A stretch of DNA of 64,000 bases from CAVONV01 sp963697355 (GTDB lineage: Bacteria; Acidobacteriota; Vicinamibacteria; Marinacidobacterales; DATDRI01). Position 1 is the first letter of the stretch. The number at the start of each line of letters is the position of its first letter. The stretch spans positions 1 to 64,000 of the forward strand of contig CAVONV010000004.1 in assembly GCA_963697355.1 (NCBI GenBank), in the 5' to 3' direction. Positions 1-9,371 of the stretch are shown one piece after another. A model generated the notes under the pieces. It was not told where the DNA came from, did no database searches, and worked only from the letters and a program-made list of their open reading frames with translations. The position numbers and the translations under genes were made by a program.

Positions 1-1
1 G

Positions 2-2187
2 AGTCGCTCGTTCGAGGTTCTTGCAGCTTTCGAACCGGAGGACTTCATCTTACTATTGAGGTGCGGCTGAACGTCTTGTGGGAGAGCTGGCGTCGGCTGA
101 GTATTTTCCTCTCTTGGGTGTTTCTGGCCTGGCGGGGACGAACCTTCTCGCTCGAGGAGAATCGAGTCGGGGCGGTGATGCCGTTGCCGTTCTCAGTCAT
201 GGGCTCTGGCAGAGGCAATTCGGAGCGGATTCGGATTCATCGGAAGGTCGATCGACTTGAATGGTCACGGCTTCAATGTGATCGGAATCATGCCGCCTGG
301 ATTTGGAGGATTTCATGGTCAGGCCGATCTGTGGACTCCCATCGGTACGTTTGATGTCCTCAATCCCGAACAGGCCAACTACGACATACTGAACAATCGG
401 GCGATACGCTGGCATTCCGTTCTAGGTCGGCGGCTCCCGGAGGCGACTTTGGAGCAAGCCCAAGCTGAGATGGACGGAGTTGCCGAAGCCTTGGGCGAGG
501 CCTATCCGGAGCACGATGCTATTCGAGGAGTCCGGCTCAAATCAGCCTATGAGCAAGTCGTGGGTCAATATCGGACCTCACTCTCTGTTCTCGCTGGTGC
601 CGTCGGTTTCGTGCTTTTGATTGTCTGCACCAACCTCGCCAACCTCTTTCTTTCGCGAATGGCCTCGCGCACACGAGAAGTTGCGGTGCGGGTGGCGTTG
701 GGAGCTTCTCGCAGAAGATTGGTCCGGCAGCTTCTGACGGAGAGCATTCTCTTTGGGCTACTTGGCGGAGCGCTCGGTTTGTTCTTTGCTTACTGGAGCC
801 TAGAGCTACTCCTATCGCTTGCGCCGGTCCGGTTTCCCGAATTTGTTGATGTGGCCATCGATAGTCGAGCGCTTCTATTTGCGTTGTCGGTTTCCATTGT
901 CTCTGGTGTTTTCTTCGGACTCTTTCCGGCTTTGGGCGCCACTCACGCAGTCCCATCGCGTACCTCAAAGAAGCGGCGAGAACTCCGGGATTGAGCTTTG
1001 GGAAGAGAAACATGCGGGGAGCTCTCGTGGTGGTGGAGGTCTCCTTGGCTCTCCTACTCCTCATAGGTGCAGGCCTTATGGCAAGGAGTTTCCATCGAAT
1101 GCATCTGTTTGATCCGGGATTCGATTCGGAACGCTTGTTGACCCTGAACTTCGATATCGTCGAGCAAGGTGATTCTGGAGCGGGCTCAGCCAACCTGTTG
1201 AATCGTCTCGTCGAGCGTGTCGAAGCTTTGCCGGGAGTCGAGTCGGCGGCTCTCACCTCTCATATTTTCTATGGCCCTGGTTATCTGACCACCGCTGTGA
1301 CGGTTGAAGGATACACCCCTCCCGAACCCGGTCAAGATATTTTGAGCTACGCCCATTTCGTCGGTCCTGATTTCTTCAAAACCATGGGCACTCCGCTTCT
1401 CCAGGGACGTGAGTTCGACACGCGGGACGATTCGAGCGGTCCTTCCGTCTGTGTCGTCAACGAGTCGTTCGCACTCAGGTTTTGGCCGGATCAGAGCCCC
1501 ATCGGCAGGCGGTTGATGATGGGGAGTTATCGGCCGGAGAAATCTTGGGTGACGGTTGTCGGTGTCGCTCAGGACGTCGAGCCGGACATCCGGCGAGACT
1601 CGCCGGAGCTCCACCAAGTCTACTTCCCGGTCGAGCACGGCGGCCAGTGGAGTCGAGGCTTGGTGGTGAGAACCGCCGCCGATCCCCTGTCTGTCGCTGC
1701 TCCGCTGAGAGCTGCGGTTCAGGAGCTTTCTCCAAACATCCCCATTTTCTCTGTAGCTTCCATGGATGAGCTTCTTGCCGGGTCACGCTCGCAGACGCAG
1801 TTCATTGCGTTCCTTATGGTTGCCTTTGCCTTGATGGCGCTGATCCTGGCGGCAGTGGGTATCTATGGGGTCGTGAGCACCACGGTATCGCAACTCACCC
1901 ATGAGGTTGGCGTTCGTATGGCCTTGGGTGCTCGCGGTGGAGACGTCATGGCGCTCATCATGGGAAGAGCAGCCGTCCTGATTGCTGCAGGGCTAACGCT
2001 CGGTATCCTCGGTTCTCTCGCCGCCACGCGTCTCCTGGGAACGCTATTGTACGAAGTCAACCCATTCGACTTGGGGACCTACGTCATACTCTCTTTGTTG
2101 CTAGCGGCCACGGTCCTGATCGCAAGCTACATCCCGGCCCGTCGAGCCGCGCGGCTCGATCCCTTGGAAGCGCTACGGTATGAATAG
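2..2187 (+). pseudogene. ADOP-type ABC transporter permease (MacB/FtsX family), frame broken several times, 5' end outside window
   Basis: Integral inner-membrane permease of the acidobacterial 'duplicated orphan permease' type, with MacB periplasmic core and FtsX domains repeated twice. Conserved sequence is recognisable across the whole stretch but hops between frames: frame 2 at the start (SFEVLAAFEPEDF), frame 3 from about 60 (ERLVGELASAEYFPLLG), frame 1 near 138-170 (GRTFSLEENRVG), frame 3 again (GDAVAVLSHGLWQRQFGAD), frame 2 from about 232 to 950 (first FtsX segment, TREVAVRVALGASRRR), and frame 1 from about 955 (YLKEAARTPG, then GALVVVEVSLALLLLIGAGL) to the normal C-terminus DPLEALRYE. 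Each switch needs a one-base insertion or deletion. Codons between switches look conserved, so recent decay or sequence error fits better than old decay. Transported substrate unknown. Confidence 0.8.
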
Positions 2188-2317
2188 ACGTCGGGGTCAG
2201 GCCAGGTCAGGCCCCAGCGGACGGAAAAATGTGGAAAAGGGACAAGCGACTGGACCAGAATCCACTTCAACATCTCAAAACCTCCTAGAACGGTACAAAG
2301 TCTCCTGCTTTCCTGCC

Positions 2318-3865
2318 TCACTGAATCAACTCGAACTCACCCGGCCGCCAGGTCTTGTCGAACCAGGGCTCGAGCGGCCCGTAGAGTCGAATCAAGACCA
2401 TCCAGCCCTTGCCGGGCACCGTCTCCACCCAGTTGAGCTCCTTGCCGGCAGGCGCTTGCGGGCCGAAGTAGAGATCCACCGAGCCGTCGTCGTTGACGAT
2501 CAAGTCATCGCGCTTGTTGTTCTTGCTCGGGAATGGCTGGCTGGTCTGCAGCTCGGATCGGGTCTGGGGGTCGTAGACCACGACCGACCAGAAGTCTTTG
2601 GCCGGAACGTCGGTAGGGATGTTGAGCCGGTAGCTCTTACTCCCGTCGAGATAGTTGCCGTCTGTGTCCGTGGCGTTGTAGGCGTACTGGGACCCCACGC
2701 CGACCATCTTCGCCACCATGGCCGGTGTATTCACCGTCGCGCCGTAGAAAAACATCGTTCGGGCATCGAGGTAGCGGCCGCCCTTTCCGTCGTCCCTCAG
2801 CCACTCATGACTCCCGCCGATGAACGCCGTGAACCAGCCGCTGTTCTCATACAAGTAGGCCCCGGCCTCGCGGGGCCGGAACAGAATGGCCCTTGCGGTT
2901 GCGTTTCCAACCGCCACGGCGTCTTCGAGGATCGCCTTCATCCTCGCATCAAGCTGGAAGGGCACGCCCTTCTGAATGCCGATGCCGGCGAGCAGGCCGC
3001 GCAGCTCCGGATCGATGAGACCCACCGGCTCGCGATCGATCACGGTGTGCAGTTCCTCGTAGAACTCGTAATTATTGGCATGAATAGTATTGAAGGCGAC
3101 CGTGGACCCGTTGATGAACTCCATGGGGGGTGGGCTCCCCGCCTGCTCCAGCGGATAGATCTTCAAGCCCCCGCGAAACATCTGTGATGCCGCATCAGGT
3201 TTACCATCCACGAGGAAGCCCCTGAGGATGAGCCAGTTGACGTACGACGGCGAGGTGGCGGTGAAGTAGCCGTCCGGCACATCACCTTCGTAACCGCTCG
3301 GCAGGATCAGGTACTTGCCTCCTTTGCCCCGGTCGGGCCCGGGGGAGCCCATGTCGATAACGAACCGGAAGAATGCATCATTTACGGTGCCCGGACCGCT
3401 ACCGGGCGGGATCTCCACCACGGTCGGCCCATCTCGTTCTAGGTCGAGGATCGCCGAGGCGTACACCGTGTCGGTGTTGCCGGTGAGGAACAGGGGGTTG
3501 GAGTCCATCAACTGGTCGAAGATCACGACCTGATTGGACCCCGTCGCTCCCATCTCCACCATGCCGCGCCGCATTCCCTCGACCGACGTGGCGGGAATGA
3601 AGTTCAGGAACGCTTCGACACCGCGCATGAAATCCAGGTTGTCGTAAACCTTCTGCACGGTCGATTCGCTGGGAAGCCCATCGAAAAACTCCAGCGTGCC
3701 GATCCGGGTCTCCACCTTGTCCGGTGTCATGATCGCGGGCGGTATTTTGTTGTTGTAGCCCTCGGTCGGTTGAGCCGCGGCGTCATTCGACGTGCATCTG
3801 GTGGAGAACGATGCCGCCGCCACGGATAGAGTTAAAACGAAGAACAATCGTGCCTGCCAAGTCAT
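2318..3865 (-). CDS. DUF1254/DUF1214 domain-containing exported protein
   Basis: About 515 residues. The N-terminal half matches the DUF1254 pattern (NTDTVYASAILDLERDGPTV, then the VNDAFFRFVIDMGSPGPDRG stretch) and the C-terminal half the DUF1214 pattern (DFWSVVVYDPQTRSELQTSQ, and a closing MVLIRLYGPLEPWFDKTWRP). The start at 3865 is chosen because AGGAGG lies seven bases upstream; a longer reading to 3940 lacks such a site. The N-terminus (MTWQARLFFVLTLSVAAASF) reads as a signal peptide, with Cys at about 24 (STRC), so it may be a lipoprotein. Biochemical function is not established for the family. A second member is at 18049-19449 in this window. It stands alone here, downstream of a small gene on the same strand. 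Confidence 0.85.
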   Translation of the reverse strand: MTWQARLFFVLTLSVAAASFSTRCTSNDAAAQPTEGYNNKIPPAIMTPDKVETRIGTLEFFDGLPSESTVQKVYDNLDFMRGVEAFLNFIPATSVEGMRRGMVEMGATGSNQVVIFDQLMDSNPLFLTGNTDTVYASAILDLERDGPTVVEIPPGSGPGTVNDAFFRFVIDMGSPGPDRGKGGKYLILPSGYEGDVPDGYFTATSPSYVNWLILRGFLVDGKPDAASQMFRGGLKIYPLEQAGSPPPMEFINGSTVAFNTIHANNYEFYEELHTVIDREPVGLIDPELRGLLAGIGIQKGVPFQLDARMKAILEDAVAVGNATARAILFRPREAGAYLYENSGWFTAFIGGSHEWLRDDGKGGRYLDARTMFFYGATVNTPAMVAKMVGVGSQYAYNATDTDGNYLDGSKSYRLNIPTDVPAKDFWSVVVYDPQTRSELQTSQPFPSKNNKRDDLIVNDDGSVDLYFGPQAPAGKELNWVETVPGKGWMVLIRLYGPLEPWFDKTWRPGEFELIQ

Positions 3866-3943
3866 TCTTTGCCTCCTGTAGGTCCTTTTTCTAAGCCGCG
3901 AGATGCGGCCAGCGCGGAAGGTCACGAGTGACCCTCCCACCCA

Positions 3944-4198
3944 TTAGCAGTCCAAACATTCCACGGATATCACAGGCAGGTGCAGCTCATAGAGTGTGCT
4001 GAGGGCCCCGGACAGGGCCGCCTGATCCGCGAGGCGCCCTTCGAGGTTGGTCGTCTCCTGACCGTCCCGCTCGACCGAGCTCTCAACTTTCATATCCGAG
4101 AGCCGGTCCGACCCGTCCGAGACCAGATGTCCCTTGACGTAGATACGGTAGGTAGCCGGACCGTCCATGGTCGGACCTTCGCCAAATCGCTGTCTCAT
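3944..4198 (-). CDS. small conserved hypothetical protein
   Basis: 84 residues, or 74 if the second Met (at 4168) is used. The C-terminal segment EGRLADQAALSGALSTLYEL followed by HLPVISVECL resembles a small conserved protein found as a lone gene in many bacteria; I know no function for it. No signal peptide or membrane segment is visible. A purine-rich AAGG stretch before the internal Met at 4168 makes the shorter start plausible. It lies 78 bases upstream of the DUF1254 gene, same strand, so co-transcription is possible. Confidence 0.6.
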   Translation of the reverse strand: MRQRFGEGPTMDGPATYRIYVKGHLVSDGSDRLSDMKVESSVERDGQETTNLEGRLADQAALSGALSTLYELHLPVISVECLDC

Positions 4199-4298
4199 AG
4201 CAACATATTAGACCGCAGAAACGGAAAGCGCATGGGCTCAAAGGGTGTAATTTCGAGGGTGTAGGACACCCGACGTTCTCACGGGGCGCTCATCGCTG

Positions 4299-4781
4299 CT
4301 AGACCGGCTCGAATACAGCGACGATCCAGGTATAGTAAACGCTCGTCGTTGCCTCGAAGCCCGAATCGGTACCGACGAAGAGCCATACGGACCCGCTTCT
4401 ATCGGTCTCCACTTCGAGTGAGTCGCCTCCGCTCGATAGCTGCTTCAGCTCCCACCGCTCGGGCTCGCCGCACGGAACCGTGTTCGCCACGTGGCCGATG
4501 GCGAGGGCGTTCTCGCCGCCGTTTGCCTGCTGTCCCTTGTCGATGTTCATGCGCCAGTCCCCGCCGATGATCACGGCCCCAGGCTCGATCGTGGAGGCGC
4601 CCGCCTTGACGGTCACATCTTCACCGGGCGCACCGCCGACGCCAACGCATCCGCTGGCGACGCTCGTCGCGATCTCCACCTCGAAGCGCACCGTGTAGCG
4701 TCGATTGGGTTCCAGCCCCGCCACGTGACCCTTGTGGTACATCCAAAGATCATCGCTGTGGTTGTTACCTGAAATCACACT
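4299..4781 (-). pseudogene. conserved hypothetical secreted protein, 5' part cut off by IS insertion
   Basis: The remaining about 160 codons read ISGNNHSDDLWMYHKGHVAG, LEPNRRYTVRFEVEIATSVA, then a glycine-rich GVGGAPGEDVTVKAGAS segment and a C-terminal YYTWIVAVFEPV. This is the C-terminal half of a conserved hypothetical family in which the SGNN-SDD motif is followed by GL-PN-RY. The open frame continues to 4811, but the last ten codons lie in the insertion sequence whose left end is at 4782. The interrupted 5' portion should lie beyond 6197; in-frame joining across the insertion reads ...PTPDLDQVS then VISGNNHSDD, although that upstream stretch is not obviously family-like. Confidence 0.7.
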
Positions 4782-6197
4782 TGTCCAAATTAAGGTTCTT
4801 CGTAACTTCACATCCTGAAAGCTAGAAAGGGTTGAGCCTTCCCAACATAATGGGCTTGTGAAGAACGCAAAACTTCAAAACCCATTAAAGAAAGGCTCAA
4901 CCCATGAATAGATTTTGTAGCATTTTCTGCCAAATCCTCCAACTGTTTTCCCGAATTGATTTCGAAAAAGCTGTCCGTGAGCATCGAGCTAACCGTCATG
5001 AAAGAGGATTCAAATGCTGGACACAGTTTGTTGCGATGCTATTTTGTCAACTGGGCCGGGCCAACAGCCTGAGGGAAATAACGGGAGGCTTGGCTAGTTG
5101 CGAAGGCAAGATCGCCCATCTGGGAATTTCCAATGCGCCCAAACGCTCGACCCTGTCGTATGCCAACGAGCACCGACCATGGCAGGTTTACCAAACGGTG
5201 TTTTTTCAGTTGTTGCAAAACTGCAAGGGGGCGGCGAGTGGTGTGAATCGGAAGTTCCGATTCAAGAACCGACTGCTGAGCCTAGACTCTACGATCATCG
5301 ACCTGTGTGCCACCCTTTATGATTGGGCAAAGTTCCGTCGGACCAAGGGAGCGATAAAACTGCATCTCATTCTGGACCACGAGGGATATTTGCCATGTTT
5401 CGCTGTCATCACCCAAGGTGGTCTGCATGACATAAAAGTAGCCAGGCAGCTGAAATTCGAACCCGATACGCTTCTGGTTGTGGACCGCGGCTACAACGAT
5501 TATGAGTTGTTTTACAAGTGGAACCAAAGTGAAGTGTTTTTTTTCACTCGCATGAAGACCAATGCCAGCTACCGGGTGATGAAGAATCTGGATTTTAAGC
5601 CGAAGACAGGAGTGCGCAAAAGACAGTTCATACAGCTGTCAGGACGTGGCGCGGAGAAGTACCCCATGAAGCTTCGACGTGTTGAGTACTACGACAAGGA
5701 GCAAGAGCGAACTCTAGTATTCTTGACAAATCACTTGGAGTTTGCCGCCAGCTCCGTGGCGCGAGTGTATAAAGAAAGGTGGCAGATCGAACTGTTTTTC
5801 AAAGTCCTTAAGCAGAACCTCAAAATCAAAACCTTTGTAGGCACCAGCGCGAATGCCTTGAAAATTCAAGTTTGGACGGCGCTTATTGCCATGTTGATAC
5901 TGCGATACCTCCAACTTCGCTCAAGCTTCGGATGGTCGCTGTCCAACTTGGTCGCACTACTGAGGATGAATCTGTTTACCCATCGAGATTTTTGGGCTTG
6001 GCTGGATAAACCCTATTCAACTCCACCTCTACCCAACGATACCCAGCAAAGCTTTTCCTTTGGCAAAATCTGAAATGTTTAGAAAACCAGATATACTGGA
6101 CAGCATATGGGAGGCCTGGATGTACATTAACGGGAAAAGGTCCAGATTCTTAAGTAAATGCGTACTTCTATCCTGGCTGCTCAGCCAATTTGGACAG
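4782..6197 (+). mobile_element. IS4-family insertion sequence, apparently intact
   Basis: An element of about 1.42 kb carries one complete transposase gene. The ends show an inverted repeat TGTCCAAATT: it starts at 4782 on the plus strand and is read on the minus strand ending at about 6196-6197. The flanks CACT (4778-4781) and CACT (6198-6201) fit a 4-bp target duplication. It is inserted in the conserved gene described at 4299-4781. Boundaries may be off by one base because the outermost base differs between ends. Confidence 0.75.
4904..6073 (+). CDS. IS4 family transposase
   Basis: 389 residues. An N-terminal DUF4372-like region (about residues 1-75, FKCWTQFVAMLFCQLGRANS) is followed by a DDE catalytic domain. 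Likely catalytic acids are the Asp in LLSLDSTIIDL, the Asp in LVVDRGYNDYELF and the Glu in YKERWQIELFFKVLKQNLKI (the YREK-like motif of IS4 elements). It catalyses cut-and-paste movement of the surrounding element. The frame is intact with a normal family length, unlike the other transposase copy in this window, so it may be active. Its lower GC relative to neighbouring genes supports recent arrival. Confidence 0.9.
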   Translation: MNRFCSIFCQILQLFSRIDFEKAVREHRANRHERGFKCWTQFVAMLFCQLGRANSLREITGGLASCEGKIAHLGISNAPKRSTLSYANEHRPWQVYQTVFFQLLQNCKGAASGVNRKFRFKNRLLSLDSTIIDLCATLYDWAKFRRTKGAIKLHLILDHEGYLPCFAVITQGGLHDIKVARQLKFEPDTLLVVDRGYNDYELFYKWNQSEVFFFTRMKTNASYRVMKNLDFKPKTGVRKRQFIQLSGRGAEKYPMKLRRVEYYDKEQERTLVFLTNHLEFAASSVARVYKERWQIELFFKVLKQNLKIKTFVGTSANALKIQVWTALIAMLILRYLQLRSSFGWSLSNLVALLRMNLFTHRDFWAWLDKPYSTPPLPNDTQQSFSFGKI

Positions 6198-6540
6198 CAC
6201 TGACCTGATCCAGATCCGGCGTTGGCTGAGCCCAAGCCGGAGCGCGGTAGGCTTGTGGCCATTCCCGTGCTAAACGGATTGCACCACGACTACCGGCTTG
6301 CTGCGTAGTCGCCGTAGGTCTGCAAGCTGATATCGAGAACTCCTCCAGTTTGGCCCTCTTACTGGGCCAGAGACTCTCCCCAAGCCAACAGCCTTTGAGC
6401 CCATTCAGGGCCACGTCGAGGTAAGAGTTGCTGTTCCGAGTACCCAGATCCTGAAGGTCGGGGTCCGTACAGGGTTATCGGGGATCACGGCCTTGCGCGG
6501 TCGCATTGAGATCGATCTGCGGCCAACGAGAGCATGAAGT
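6198..6540. other. no intact gene; possible IS-severed 5' fragment and antitoxin-like tail
   Basis: The minus-strand open reading up to 6414 may be the severed upstream part of the gene broken by the IS, but it resembles no family I recognise. On the plus strand the codons ending near 6537 (ALRGRIEIDLRPTRA) look like the tail of a small VapB-type antitoxin about 30 bases ahead of the VapC remnant at 6568. Weak evidence. Confidence 0.3.
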
Positions 6541-6567
6541 TGAAACACTCGGCAAGCTTGTCCCCTG

Positions 6568-6681
6568 ATGATTGTCGTTGCCGACATCTCACCGCTCAAC
6601 TACCTGGTTCTGATCGGATAGCAGGAACTGTCGCCTCCTGACGAGGGGGAGAGAGAAGCCATCCAACTGTCAGAGGAATAG
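6568..6681 (+). pseudogene. remnant of a VapC/DUF3368-type PIN toxin
   Basis: From ATG 6568 the reading is MIVVADISPLNYLVLIG and then a stop codon. It continues in the same frame with QEL and, after lost sequence, GEREAIQLSEE and a stop at 6679-6681. The first motif is the typical PIN-domain start of DUF3368 toxins (MIVVAD-SPL-YLILIG) and the second is their central GEREAI motif. About 50 codons between and the whole 3' half are missing, so no active nuclease can result. Confidence 0.6.
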
Positions 6682-6907
6682 TCAGTCCAACGGAGCCATC
6701 CTCCAGGCAGGGTCGGCGCCTCTTTTTTTTGCCGGCGGAGCCCCATTCCAGCGGAGCCGGTTGCGCGGCTCAAAACCTGCCTAACCCATGAGGGCTTTCC
6801 ACACAGGCCCGTGGGGTCGGTTCGTGAACGGCGATGTGGGCGAGCTCGTGGCAGAGAGCTTCCTCCAGGATGGCGTCATTTGTAGAGGCGCTGGGAGGTA
6901 CCATAAA

Positions 6908-7252
6908 ATGGAGTTGAAAGGAGCAAAAAAAGTGACGCTGCCGGACTTCCTGGCTCGAGATGCCGAAGGGCTCATCCATGTCAGCGGACATCGCATGGGT
7001 CTCGTGAATCTCGTGCATTATTACAACGAGGGATTCTCTGCCGAGATGCTCGCCGATGAGTACCCAACATTGCCCTTGTCTCTAGTACATAAGGTAATCG
7101 CTTTCTATCTTGAAAACCGGGCAGAGGTGGATTCCTACATCGCTAGTTGCCAGGTAGAAAGTGAACGTCTGCGCGCAAGCGCTTCAAAGGGTCCGTCGGC
7201 CGCGGAGCTCCGAAAACGATTTGAGACCATGCGCGGTGTTCGAAGCCCGTAA
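6908..7252 (+). CDS. DUF433 family antitoxin
   Basis: 114 residues from ATG 6908, chosen because GGGAGG sits nine bases upstream; a reading from 6788 adds sequence unlike the family. The DUF433 core is KVTLPDFLARDAEGLIHVSG, HRMGLVNLVHYYNEGFSAEM and YPTLPLSLVHKVIAFYLENR, a small helix-turn-helix fold used by antitoxins of the VapB45 kind. The C-terminal tail after residue 85 is variable and likely wraps the toxin. The next gene starts three bases after its stop, forming a two-gene toxin-antitoxin operon. Confidence 0.8.
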   Translation: MELKGAKKVTLPDFLARDAEGLIHVSGHRMGLVNLVHYYNEGFSAEMLADEYPTLPLSLVHKVIAFYLENRAEVDSYIASCQVESERLRASASKGPSAAELRKRFETMRGVRSP

Positions 7253-7255
7253 ATC

Positions 7256-7624
7256 ATGGTCTTGACCTTTCTTCTCGATGAGAACATTCGCGCAAGTCTC
7301 TTCCGAGCCATACAACGCCACAACCATTCGAGCCAAGATCGTTTAGATGTCGTGCAGGTGGGGCACTCTAGTGATCTGCCGTTGAGCAGTGATGACCCCG
7401 CCATTCTGCGGTGGACCGAGCAAGAGGGAAGAATACTCGTAACCGAGGACAAGCATACGATTCCGGGTCACCTCAAGGAGCACCTAGAAGCAGGTCGTCA
7501 TTCTCCCGGTGTTTTCCTCGTAAGACCTGGAACGAGCATTCCCGCTTTGCTCGAATTCCTGATTATGGTCGCTCACGCAAGTAAAGCCGAGGAATGGCGA
7601 GACCGCATAGAGTATATTCCTTGA
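7256..7624 (+). CDS. DUF5615 PIN-like toxin, partner of DUF433 antitoxin
   Basis: 122 residues. N-terminal TFLLDENIRASLF carries the first acidic residues (D-E-N) of the DUF5615/Mut7-C PIN-like fold. DDPAILRWTEQEGRILVTED supplies the second acidic cluster (LVTEDKH). Members are presumed ribonuclease toxins neutralised by the upstream DUF433 protein. The start ATG lies three bases after the antitoxin stop, so translation is probably coupled. Length is normal for the family and the frame is intact. Confidence 0.8.
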   Translation: MVLTFLLDENIRASLFRAIQRHNHSSQDRLDVVQVGHSSDLPLSSDDPAILRWTEQEGRILVTEDKHTIPGHLKEHLEAGRHSPGVFLVRPGTSIPALLEFLIMVAHASKAEEWRDRIEYIP

Positions 7625-7639
7625 AGTGTTATCGGTCAC

Positions 7640-9000
7640 CTAGAAGCTTTGAGAGCCTTTATCCTTACCGGTATAGAAACGTCCTTGCCCGGAGTTAATA
7701 CCCAAAGAGATCTCGCTCCAGATCGCCAAGTTACTTCAAAGCAATTCCTTCCTTGGGAGGTTGCGGTGGACGGCGGTCCGCCTTGTCCAGTACTTGTCCA
7801 AGAAGAAGGCAAGGAGCAAAGGCCGTCCATACTTCTCACTCTGGCCGCTGGAGAGATCTTGCGTTATTGGTCGCTACTGACTCCTGAGCAAAGGAAAGCC
7901 TTCCTCTAGGAAAAAAGGAGCTTCAGAATTTCACTGCCACGAACTGGAAATGGGACCAGAAGGTCAAAAGCTACCAGAAGACCCCTTGTGTGGAGGTCAT
8001 TTCTTGCAGGAACTTGGCGGACTGGGTCCGTCAGTCGGTGCGTGACTCGAGCCGGGACTTCATTACTCGAGGGGCAGCTTCAGCTTTCCCCTGACCGAAG
8101 ACTCTTCGGTTTCGGCGCCCAAATCGAGGAGCTTGCTGATCCCGAGATGGATGACGCTCAAAAGAAGGAAATCGCTTCACGTTTTCTGGTACGCCGGCTG
8201 ACCAGCCTGAGCATCATCGTGAGTTTGGAGAATCGCTGCCGCACCCCAAAATGGACGCCCTGGGAGAAAGCCTGACGGAGACGTTTGAGTCGGGAGCAAA
8301 GACCCTGGTTTTCGTGAGGCGTGTCAAAAGCGTCGACGAGCTGGCTGAGAAGCTCTCGCGAAGGTACGACGAGTGGCTGCAGGCGGAGCTGAGGCGAAAA
8401 TTGCCGGGAACGCTACATTCTGAGCTGGATCGTGTCTGGCGGCTTTATGAAAAGGAGCGGCGGGAGAGCAGGTGGCGCATCCAAGTGGAGGCGGTTCAAA
8501 AGGAGACCGGCGATACCGATGGCAAGGAAGCCCTACTTATAGAAGAGGAGGACATCGAAGATCCGGGAGGAAACGACGCTTTTCTTGCCTGGTTCTTCCG
8601 AGGCGAGGGTCCCAAGGGCCTGCTGTCCCAAGGCTTCGTTTCGGAACAACCGGCTTATGGGAACCGGATCTGCCTACGCTACTTTCTTTGAAGACAACCA
8701 CATAGCAGCCTTGCTCGATAATGCCGAAGATGTCTTTCAGGCTCTGGCGAGTACGCTCGGCTCGTCTACGAGCGACTGCAGTCGGCGGTTGCGGGAGCTC
8801 GCCTACGCAACCTACCACCGCCTGGCGAAGCAAAAGAAATTTGCTCGCCTTCCCGTCTATCGCGCTTATCAAGCAGCCGGCCTTGTCTTGCTCTCTCAAT
8901 CCAGGAGTCCGGTTGCTCAGAAGGTGCTTGCGTCATCAAGTGTTGGAGGTGTAACGCTAACGCCTTATAGTGCAATAAATTGTAGCCAAATTAGCGCTCA
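7640..9000 (+). pseudogene. decayed large helicase-like gene, possibly from a defence system
   Basis: Fragments of one or more coding frames are strung together. 7700-7909 has a conserved-looking segment (WEVAVDGGPPCPVLVQEEG, LTLAAGEILRYWSLL) ended by a stop; coding-like sequence resumes at 8100-8210 (LFGFGAQIEELADPEMDDAQ, FLVRRLTSLSI). 8200-8640 reads in another frame (SLPHPKMDALGESLTETFES, then KTLVFVRRVKSVDELAEKLS, which resembles helicase motif IV). 8650-8930 continues in a third frame (NRLMGTGSAYATFFEDNHIA, LRELAYATYHRLAKQKKFAR). At least two frame changes and internal losses are needed. The segments look like the C-terminal half of a large superfamily 2 helicase, but I cannot name the system. 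Confidence 0.5.
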
Positions 9001-9039
9001 TCACCTCAGGTGCACGTCAAAACGGGCATAAGTGCCTTT

Positions 9040-9240
9040 TCTGCAATGGAATGCGGACATATCACCAACAGTAAACGGCGCAAGCACCGCTCGAGGAAGA
9101 ACGTGAGCTGTTTCCGGAGGAAGAGGTTTTCCGCGGCGAGAGCGCTCCGGGAAGCCGGCCGGGCGGGGCCGAGACAGCTGATTCTGGCAGCTCTAATCCC
9201 TCGAATCAAAGGCGGACCATCTTTTTTGCGGACCACAGGT
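9040..9240 (-). mobile_element. partial copy (5' end only) of the integrase-type IS found at 10071-11459
   Basis: Read on the minus strand from 9239, the terminal sequence CCTGTGGTCCGCAAAAA is followed by about 40 bases nearly identical to the right end of the larger copy, then the transposase N-terminal motif RSALAAENLFLRKQLTFF. The copy ends near 9050, losing the remaining gene. This is a truncated relic about 0.8 kb from the larger element. Confidence 0.7.
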
Positions 9241-9371
9241 GTCATGGGCGAGCATTATCCCGGTAGTGGAACAGCTCTTAATGCGGTGCTGACATTTGGC
9301 CGTATTGCGGGCAAGAACGCGGCCACGGAAGACTCGTGAGGATCAACGGAAGGAGAGGATCTACCAGGAGC

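Noticed and set aside
2180..3187. Long plus-strand open reading opposite the DUF1254 gene
   Set aside because: It lies antisense to a gene with clear family motifs and a good ribosome-binding site, and its translation is Arg/Val-rich without recognisable domains.
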